Assembly (NCBI GenBank): GCA_013152475.1
Contig: JAADGH010000197.1
Location: forward strand, 19,761-83,760
DNA from: Planctomycetota bacterium
GTDB lineage: Bacteria > Planctomycetota > Brocadiia > JAADGH01
DNA length: 64,000 bases
Direction of reading: 5' to 3'
The notes under the pieces are model-generated. The model was not told where the DNA came from, did not search any database, and saw only the letters and a list, made by a program, of their open reading frames with translations. Position numbers and translations under genes: made by a program. Position 1 is the stretch's first letter. Each line of letters begins with the position of its first letter. Shown here piece by piece: positions 36,049 through 43,900 of the stretch.

Positions 36049-38043
36049 ATGACGGCAGAGCGCAAGTGCCCCAAATGCGGCGCACAGCTTTTCCCGGACG
36101 CCCCTGAGGGGCTCTGTCCCAAGTGCCTTCTGGAGCAGTCCACCGACCCCACGAACATCATATCGAGGGGCGCCGAGGCCCAGGAGGAGCAGAGTTCACC
36201 TGGATTCACCCCCCCTTTGCCGGAGGAGTTGTCGGAACTCTTCCCCCAGCTCGAAATCCTGGATATGCTGGGCAAGGGCGGGATGGGAGCGGTTTACAAG
36301 GCCCGACAAACATCCCTGGATCGCCTGGTGGCCCTGAAGGTGTTGCCGCTGGACGTGGCCAAGGACCCCACCTTCGCCGAGCGATTCTCCCGAGAGGCCA
36401 AGGCCCTGGCCAAACTGGGCCACCCGAACATTGTCATGGTCCACGACTTCGGCCAGGCGGGGAAGTTCTACTACTTCCTCATGGAATTCGTGGACGGTGT
36501 GAACCTGCGGCAGGCGATCAAGACGCAACATATCCAGCCGAAGGTAGCGCTGAAGATTGTGACGCAGATCTGCGACGCCCTCCAGTTCGCCCATGAAGAG
36601 GGCGTGGTCCATCGCGACATCAAGCCGGAGAACATCCTTCTTGACAAGAAGGGGAACGTGAAAATCGCTGACTTTGGCCTGGCCAAATTGGTCGGCCCGT
36701 CCCGCGCGGACTTCACCCTCACCAGCACGGGCCAGATCATGGGCACCCCGCATTACATGGCTCCGGAGCAGATGGAGAAGCCGCTGGAGGTGGATCAGCG
36801 CGCGGACATCTACTCGCTGGGCGTGGTCTTCTACGAGATGCTTACCGGCGAGCTGCCGCTGGGCCGCTTCGCCCCGCCGTCGCAGAAGGTGCAGGTGGAT
36901 GTGCGCATCGACGAGGTCGTCCTTCGGTCGCTGGAGCGCGAGCCGGCGCGGCGCTACCAGAACGTGAGCGAGGTGAAGACCCAGGTGGATACCATCGCCC
37001 ACTCCGCCGAAGAGACGCCCCACCGCGCTCTGCGCAGGCCCGGCAGGGCGCACAAGATCCTCGTGACGGGTGTCCTCGCCCTCATCGCCATAGCGGCCGC
37101 AGTGTTTGGTGCTGCCGTTATTCTTTCGATGGTGACGGGCCGGGTCATTCTTCGGGACGGGGGAGAAACCATCCAGTTCGGGCCGGATGGGCCGGTGGTA
37201 AGCGTGGAGCTGGCCCAGACGCTGGACCTTCGGCCCATGGAGGAAAGGGAGGTGAACAAGGCGATCCAGGAGGCATACAAAAAATATCTGCCGCTGGAGG
37301 CGAAACATGCCGACGTGTCCAGAGGCAAGAAGGGCTATGTGCATGTGAAGGTGTCTCCCTTTTCTGCCGAGCTCAAGGCGATTCAGAATCGGCTTTGGTC
37401 GAAGGTGGATGCTGTGCTCGATGAGCGCCAGCGCGCCGTGGCACGCAGGCATCTGCCGCTGCGGGAGCTCTTTCCCTATGGTGACATGACGGCGAACATC
37501 GAGATGTGGCACAAGGGGCTTCAGTACCACTGGAAGGAGGAGGCGAAGGGGCGGCTCAGCTCGAGCAGCTCATCCGGCTCCAGCACCGACCTCCAGGGTC
37601 AGTACAAACGCTTCTGGGAAGCGGCACAGAAGATGGAAGGGACGGACGAGGCCACGGCGGTGGAGAAAGTCAAGAAGGCGTTTCGAAACGTGGCGGTCAA
37701 ATTGGCGAGGGATATCTGCAAGCAGAGAGGGGGCAAAGTGAATCCTGAGGTTGTGGCCGATCAGATCATGCTGGAGCACAGAGTCGACCTTGCGGTCACG
37801 GAGAAGCAGGCCGAGGATATCCTTGCCGGGATGCTCGACGATGCCGGGAACAGAGCGAAGGTCATGTCAGCGACTGAGAAGTTCGGGAAACCCGGCGCGG
37901 GTCTCCCGCTTGTGTGTGCTCACATAATCCAGAATGTGACGAGCGACAAGGTCACGAGCGGGATCGAACTGGAGTTCTATGCGAGGGTGATCGCGGGGGA
38001 ACTGGAACGGCTGAAGGCCGAAGAGCCGAAGAGCAATCCGTAA
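36049..38043 (+). CDS. Zinc-ribbon transmembrane serine/threonine protein kinase
   Basis: The 664-residue protein starts with a zinc ribbon (C7-P-K-C10 ... C23-P-K-C26). The kinase domain (about 68-325) has GKGGMGAVYKA, VALKVLP, HRDIKPENIL, DFGLAKL and GTPHYMAPEQ, so all catalytic residues are intact. A single membrane helix follows (about 339-361, LVTGVLALIAIAAAVFGAAVILS), then an extracytoplasmic or periplasmic domain of about 300 residues with no family I recognise. ATG 36049 follows AAAGGAG. It lies directly after an ECF-like sigma gene and probably regulates it by phosphorylation. Confidence 0.92.
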   Translation: MTAERKCPKCGAQLFPDAPEGLCPKCLLEQSTDPTNIISRGAEAQEEQSSPGFTPPLPEELSELFPQLEILDMLGKGGMGAVYKARQTSLDRLVALKVLPLDVAKDPTFAERFSREAKALAKLGHPNIVMVHDFGQAGKFYYFLMEFVDGVNLRQAIKTQHIQPKVALKIVTQICDALQFAHEEGVVHRDIKPENILLDKKGNVKIADFGLAKLVGPSRADFTLTSTGQIMGTPHYMAPEQMEKPLEVDQRADIYSLGVVFYEMLTGELPLGRFAPPSQKVQVDVRIDEVVLRSLEREPARRYQNVSEVKTQVDTIAHSAEETPHRALRRPGRAHKILVTGVLALIAIAAAVFGAAVILSMVTGRVILRDGGETIQFGPDGPVVSVELAQTLDLRPMEEREVNKAIQEAYKKYLPLEAKHADVSRGKKGYVHVKVSPFSAELKAIQNRLWSKVDAVLDERQRAVARRHLPLRELFPYGDMTANIEMWHKGLQYHWKEEAKGRLSSSSSSGSSTDLQGQYKRFWEAAQKMEGTDEATAVEKVKKAFRNVAVKLARDICKQRGGKVNPEVVADQIMLEHRVDLAVTEKQAEDILAGMLDDAGNRAKVMSATEKFGKPGAGLPLVCAHIIQNVTSDKVTSGIELEFYARVIAGELERLKAEEPKSNP

Positions 38044-38054
38044 AAGGGCGCGGA

Positions 38055-40613
38055 CTACGCCCGCGCCGCCGCCTCGTTGACGGCGTTGCAGAACTCTTCG
38101 CGGCGGAAGGGCTTGAAGATCACGGGGTTGTCAATTCCCTCCAGCAGGCGTCTCGTTCTTGTCCGCATGGTGGAGCCGGTGATAAAGATAATGCGGTCGG
38201 CAAGGCCGGGCTTGTTTTTCGTGATCCATTCATACATGTCCCTGGCCGAGACATCCCCCGGCATGACCAGGTCGCTGACGACGACATCGAAGTCGGCCGA
38301 CTTCAACACCACCAGCGCCTCGGTGGGGCTGTTGCAGGTCTGCACGATATACCCCAGCTTCGCCAGCAGGGCGTGAACGGCGTTGGCCACCTTCTTCTCA
38401 TCGTCCACCACGAGCACCCGTTTGCCGGGCGAGGGGGGAGTAGCCGCCTCCTCTTCGCGTTTCTTCGCCTTCTCCGCCCTGTCCGGCAGGATCGGCAGGC
38501 GAATTACAAAGCGCGCACCCTCTTCGGCGTTTTCGGCCACGATGGAACCGTTGTGATCGCCGACGATCCCGTAGGCGACGCTCAGTCCGAGGCCCGTGCC
38601 CTTGCCGACCTCCTTCGTGGTGTAGAACGGCTCGAACACGCGCTCGGGGTCCTTGATCCCCCCGGCGTTGTCCTCGATCTCGATGGACACCCGGCCGTTG
38701 ATGCGCTTCGTTCGGAGGATGATCCTGCCCTTGCGCCTGTTCTCGGTGATGGCGTCGTAGGCGTTGTTGATGATATTGAGGAAGACCTGCTGCAGGTTGT
38801 GCGCATTGCCGTAGACCTGGGGCAAATCGGGATCGTACTGCTCCTCCACCTGGATGTTGCTCACCTCCATGTCGTACCGGCGCAGGTCGATGCTGTTCAT
38901 CATCACCTCGTGGATGTTCACCATCTCCTTCCGGCCCGGGTCGCGCCGGGCGAAGCGGAGCAGGTTCTCAACGATGTGCGAGCAGCGCTCCACCTCCTGC
39001 AGGATATTCTGGATCTCGACTCGGGCCGCCTCCGAGATGGACTTGTCCTCTTCCAGCAGATAGGCGAACGCGCAGATCGCGCTCAGCGGGTTGTTGATCT
39101 CATGGGCGACTCCGGAGATCATTGTCCCCAGCGCGGCCAGCTTGGACGACTGCAGGATCTCCTGCTGCATCTGCTTTCGCTCGGTGATGTCGTGAACGGT
39201 GCTGAAAATGGCCAACTCCCCCCCGATCATGATGGCGCTGGAAAAGATTTCCACATCCACCGCGCTCCCGTCGGCGCGGAGATCGTGGAGCTCGTAGACG
39301 CGCGGCCGGTCCTTCTTGGCCATTTGCCGCCGGCGGGTCAGGACATGACGGTCGTCCGGGTGGATCAATTGCATGACCTCCATCCCGATGGCCTGGTCCT
39401 TGCTCTCAAACCCGTGCAGGCGGACCCAGGCGGAATTGACGTCCACGATCTTCCCGCGGATGGTCAGCGACATCGCCTCCAGGGAGTCCTCGAACAGGGT
39501 CCGGTACTTTTGTTCCGACTCTCGCAGCGCATCCTTCGCGCGCTTTCGCTCCGTCACATCGCGAACGGTGGACAGGATGGCCTTTTTGCCGTCCAGGACG
39601 ATCGTATTGGAGTAGAGCTCCACGTCAATCACGCGCCCGTCTCTTCCGATGTCCCTGAGCTCATGGGTCCTACGCTGATCGCCGTCGAACGCCCCCCTGC
39701 GCCGGAGAAAGATGTCGCGGTCGTCCGGGTGCACGACGTTCATAATGTCGGTGCCGACGACCTCCTTCTTCTCCTTGAACCCATGCAGCTCCAGCCAGGC
39801 CGGATTCACATCCACGATCTTGCCATCGAGGGTAAGCGACATGGCCTCGAGGGAATCTTCGAAGAGTGTGCGATATTTTCCCTCCGATTCCCGGAGCGCC
39901 CTTCGAGCGCAATTGCGCTCCGTTACATCCCGGACGGTCGTAAGGATGGCCTCCCGGGCATCAAGGAGGATCGTGTTGGAGTAGAGCTCCACGTCCACGA
40001 TGCCCCCGTCCTTCCGCACGTCCCGCAGCTCGTAGATTCGCCGCCGGTCGCCGGACCACATATCACGGCGCTTGCGGAACACGTCCCGATCGTCGGGATG
40101 AACGATATCAATCACATCCGTCCCGATAACCTCTTCCTTGCGGTCGTATCCATGCAGCTCCAGCCACGCGGGATTCACATCCACAATCTTACCGTCGATC
40201 GTCAGCGACATGGCCTCCAGGGACTCCTGAAAGAGCGTTCGATACTTCCCCGCCGACTCCTCCATGGACTTCTGCAGCGACACGTTCTCCAGCGCTCCCG
40301 CTGCGGGAGTTTCGTCGAAGCGGAAAACGGTCATCCCCACGATGATCAGGTCGCCCGTCTTCAGCACCGCCTCATTGACGGGCCTGCGGTTCACGAGAGT
40401 CCCGTTCCGGCTCCCCTGGTCCACGAGTCTGTACCCCTGCTGCGTCTTCTCGATGTAACAATGGTTCGGACACACCCGTTCGTCCTCGAGCGGAACGGCG
40501 CTCTCGCCGCTTCGTCCGATCGTCAGCGGTCTGTTGTCCGGAACGGGGTAGAAGGCCCCCGCCTTGATCCCATCCACTGCTGTTTCAATGATTCGGATCG
40601 TTGCCATGACCAT
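38055..40613 (-). CDS. FHA-PASx3 hybrid histidine kinase with C-terminal receiver
   Basis: The 852-residue cytosolic protein has an FHA domain (about 5-100; GRSGESAVPL, CPNHCYI, GSRNGTLVN), then three tandem PAS-PAC units (about 125-245, 247-370, 371-490) that are unusually alike (each has KYRTLF, SLEAMSL, GKIVDVN and a DVTER or DITER end). Next come HisKA with GVAHEINNPLS (His about 503), HATPase (GKGTGLGLSVAYG about 674) and a receiver with VVVSDLVMPG (Asp about 779). No membrane segment is visible. The FHA domain predicts phosphothreonine binding, hence coupling to a Ser/Thr kinase; one is encoded divergently next door. ATG 40613 has a weak AAGG upstream. Confidence 0.92.
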   Translation of the reverse strand: MVMATIRIIETAVDGIKAGAFYPVPDNRPLTIGRSGESAVPLEDERVCPNHCYIEKTQQGYRLVDQGSRNGTLVNRRPVNEAVLKTGDLIIVGMTVFRFDETPAAGALENVSLQKSMEESAGKYRTLFQESLEAMSLTIDGKIVDVNPAWLELHGYDRKEEVIGTDVIDIVHPDDRDVFRKRRDMWSGDRRRIYELRDVRKDGGIVDVELYSNTILLDAREAILTTVRDVTERNCARRALRESEGKYRTLFEDSLEAMSLTLDGKIVDVNPAWLELHGFKEKKEVVGTDIMNVVHPDDRDIFLRRRGAFDGDQRRTHELRDIGRDGRVIDVELYSNTIVLDGKKAILSTVRDVTERKRAKDALRESEQKYRTLFEDSLEAMSLTIRGKIVDVNSAWVRLHGFESKDQAIGMEVMQLIHPDDRHVLTRRRQMAKKDRPRVYELHDLRADGSAVDVEIFSSAIMIGGELAIFSTVHDITERKQMQQEILQSSKLAALGTMISGVAHEINNPLSAICAFAYLLEEDKSISEAARVEIQNILQEVERCSHIVENLLRFARRDPGRKEMVNIHEVMMNSIDLRRYDMEVSNIQVEEQYDPDLPQVYGNAHNLQQVFLNIINNAYDAITENRRKGRIILRTKRINGRVSIEIEDNAGGIKDPERVFEPFYTTKEVGKGTGLGLSVAYGIVGDHNGSIVAENAEEGARFVIRLPILPDRAEKAKKREEEAATPPSPGKRVLVVDDEKKVANAVHALLAKLGYIVQTCNSPTEALVVLKSADFDVVVSDLVMPGDVSARDMYEWITKNKPGLADRIIFITGSTMRTRTRRLLEGIDNPVIFKPFRREEFCNAVNEAAARA

Positions 40614-40924
40614 TGACGAGCCTTCTGTCAGCCTCTGTGTGCGTGTGCTGTTCCAGGCACATAGGACATAAGGTGGGCGCTTGCTGCTCTTGCCGAAGCG
40701 TTCCTGTCATTGTTGCCAATCCGACCGCAAGCGTTGCATATGATCTGTACCACTGTGACAGTCCCCACAAGACTAAAATAGCCCGGAACGCGGGGACGAA
40801 TCAAGCGAAAAATCCGCAGCCTTCGACGGCAAAGCCATTGCAAAAGAGAGGACAATGGGTTATTATCTTTATTGTTGGCGCAACCAAGGAAGACGACCGG
40901 GCAACGCTCCGGAAGGAACAAGGA
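40614..40924. other. Divergent regulatory gap
   Basis: The 311 bases between the two signalling genes contain no gene. The plus-strand promoter is at 40838-40866. A perfect odd palindrome ACTGT-G-ACAGT lies at 40752-40762, about midway, and could be an operator for either gene. No convincing minus-strand promoter was found. Confidence 0.45.
40838..40866 (+). promoter_or_regulatory. Promoter of the receiver-kinase-ankyrin gene
   Basis: TTGCAA (40838-40843), 17-base spacer, TATTAT (40861-40866, 5/6), 58 bases upstream of the ATG. Confidence 0.55.
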
Positions 40925-43900
40925 ATGGGTACTGAGCGGATTCTCATCGTCGACGACGACAGAAGCGTCCGCGACGGCGTTTCGCGGGTGCTCAAGAGCA
41001 AAGGCTTCGAGATCGAGATCGCCGACGAGCCCGCCATCGCCTTGGATCTCTTGACGAATTTCCACCCGGACCTCGTCCTGACCGATGTCTACATGCCGGG
41101 CATGGACGGTGTAGCGCTGGCCCGCGCCGTAAAGACCCAATACCCCGATATCGGCCTCATCGCCATGACCGGCCACGCCAGCATGGCCTCCGCCGTGGAG
41201 TTCCTCAAGCTCGGCGCCGACGACTACCTGAAAAAGCCCGTGCCCATGGGCCGGCTCATCGCATCGATCCAGATGGCCCTCGAAAAGCGAGAGGCCAAGT
41301 CGGGCAAAAAGGTCGAAGAGGAGCCGGAAGTGCCGCAGGTTACACGGGGTGCTGAAGAGCCGGCCCCCGACGGCACAGGCGCCCCAGCCACAGAGCAACT
41401 GTCGCTGGAGGAGATCGAAGCGCGTTCGGCCCAGCAGGAGGCCGCGAAACCCGTCGAAGAGGCTCCGGCTCCGCAAGCCGTCACCGAGGAGCAAGAGGCC
41501 GAAGAGGAAGTTGCGCCCCAAGACCTTGCCGACCTCCATACCCAGGAAATCATGCTCGATGAAGCGGAGGAGGAGAGCGCCGAGCCGGCGCCGAAACAGA
41601 CCCAGGAAGCCGCCGCATCCCCGAGCGATTCTCAGACGCTCCAAATCCCGCTTGATGATCTGAGGAAACCGCCGGAGATGCACGCCGAGGCCCCCGAAGC
41701 CGAGCCCCAAGAGGCCCTCCTCGAAGAACCAGCGGAAGCCCCCGAGCGCGAGGACCCCGCCAAGGAACCGGCGGATTGGCAACAGCAGCTCATCCATGAG
41801 CTGGCCGCACAGTCGGCCGAGGACCGGCCTCCGCCCGAGACGCTGCCCGAAAAGCCGCCGGCCGAGGCCGTCGACCTGCACCCCGAGGAACTGATGCTGG
41901 AGGCTATGGACGAGGTCCAGGACGCTGAGCGTGCGCCCGAAGAGCCAGACGCTCAAACTGCGCACTTCAGCATGGATATTCTGCAACAGCAAGAGGAAGA
42001 GGCGGTGTCCGAGGCGGCAGAGGAGGAGGCGGATCGGGCGGCCGAAGAAGCCATTGTGGGACCGCCCGACGAACGTGCGCCGGAGGAAGAGGCGGAGGAG
42101 GAACCGCCCTTGGCCGCGCCATTCCCAAATTACGAAATCATCGAGGACATCGTCCGCGGTGAAATGGGGGATGTATTCAAGGCCAGACAACTGGACTCGG
42201 GGCGGGTTGTCGCCCTGAAGGTCGTCCCCCAGAGCGCCTTTGCCTCCCAAGAGGAAGAGGACCGATTTCTGCAGGAGGCAAGAGCGGCCGCCGCCCTGTC
42301 CCACCCGGGCGTCGTCCCCATCTATGACATCGCTGAAGTCCAGGGAAATTACTGCTTTGCGATGGAATACGTCGAGGGTGAGACCCTCGAGGAATACATC
42401 AAAACCCGAAAGAGCGGCGCCGAGGAGAGGCTCAGACTGTTCCTCAATATCTCCGACATTGTCGCCTACGCCCACAGCCAGTCCGTATTTCATCGCGACC
42501 TGAAGCCCTCCAACATCATCATCGATAGTGGGGGAAACGTTCGCATCACCGATTTTGGCCTCGCAAGGCTGACCGAGACGGTCCCCGGCCACGAGGACAC
42601 CGAGGTCATGATGTCCAGCGTCGTGGTGGGCACGTTGGCCTATATGAGCCCCGAGCAGACGCTGGGCAGCCCGGAGAAGATGGACGAGCGGTCGGACGTG
42701 TATTCGCTCGGCGTCATCCTCTACGAGATGCTGACCGACACGAGACCATACTTTGTGGATGTCCTGCCCGATCCGATGGAGGCGCTGGACAGCATCCGAA
42801 AAGAAGAGCCCAAACCGCCCTCCGAAGTGGTCCGAACGCTGGAAGGGGACCTGGAGGACATCATCCTGAAGGCCCTGGCGAAGACGAAGGAGGACCGCTA
42901 CCAGTCGGTGGCGGAGCTTGTGGCGGATATCGAAAGCTGCGTCGAAGGCGAGGCGCTTGGCGCGCAGCCTGCGGAGGCATCGACGCCCCCGAGGCCGAGG
43001 ATGCGAGCGCTCCAGACCGCGGTCGTCCTCGCGCTGCTCGGGCTGCTTGTCTTTGTGTGGATCCGCTCAAGGCGAAAGGGAAAGGAAGAGACGGGAAAGG
43101 GCAACGGCTCGCAGCCGGCCGCACTGGGGGTGGACACGGGAAAGCAACAGGGCAAGGAAGACGAAGTACTGCCCCCCCGCCCCGAGGATGCAGGGGGAAA
43201 AGAGAAACCGGACGCGCGCATCGAAGACGCAAAGCTGAAGGCCATAGAGGCCCAAATGGCCAGGCTCTCCGAGGAACTGGAAGCGGAGAGGGAGCAGCGC
43301 CAGCAGGCCGAGGAACAGGCGAAGAGCGAAGCGACGAAGGCGAAGCAATTGCTTACTCAACTGCACAAGAAAACGCAAGACGCGGAGGAGGCCAGAAGAA
43401 AGGCCGAGGCGGAGGCCGCCAAGGCCAAAGAACTCCTGACCGATGTTGAGAGGCAAAAGGAACAGGCCGCAAAGGCAGAACAACTCGCAAAGACCGAGAA
43501 GGAGCGGACCAAGAAACTCCTGGCCGAATTGAAGGTGGGGAAGCAGCGGGCAGCGCCGGTCGAGCCGGCGCTCAGGCCCGAACTCAAGCCAGAGATCAGC
43601 CTCAAAGGACGGCCCGAGACCCAACCCCGGCCTCAGATGGCGACCAAACCCGAGAGCAAGCCCGACCTGGCGCCTCCCCCCCCGCCGGTAATCGCGACCC
43701 CGTCAAGACTGCGGCAGCAGGAAAGCCCGAAAACGCCGCCCGAGACGGCCGAGGTCAAGAAGGCAAAGCCCGAAGAGCACCCGCAGAAAGCGGAACCCAA
43801 AGGGAAGGCGATCCTGGTGGCAAAGACCGGTCCGGAGGACGCAGTCGCGGTGTCTCGTTCTCACCCCCCGGCCGAGCCAGAGGCCAACGAACTGACGGCG

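Noticed and set aside
38040..38060. Bidirectional terminator between the kinase and the FHA histidine kinase
   Set aside because: GGGCG-CGGACTA-CGCCC can pair, but there is no T tract on either side and part of it lies in coding sequence.
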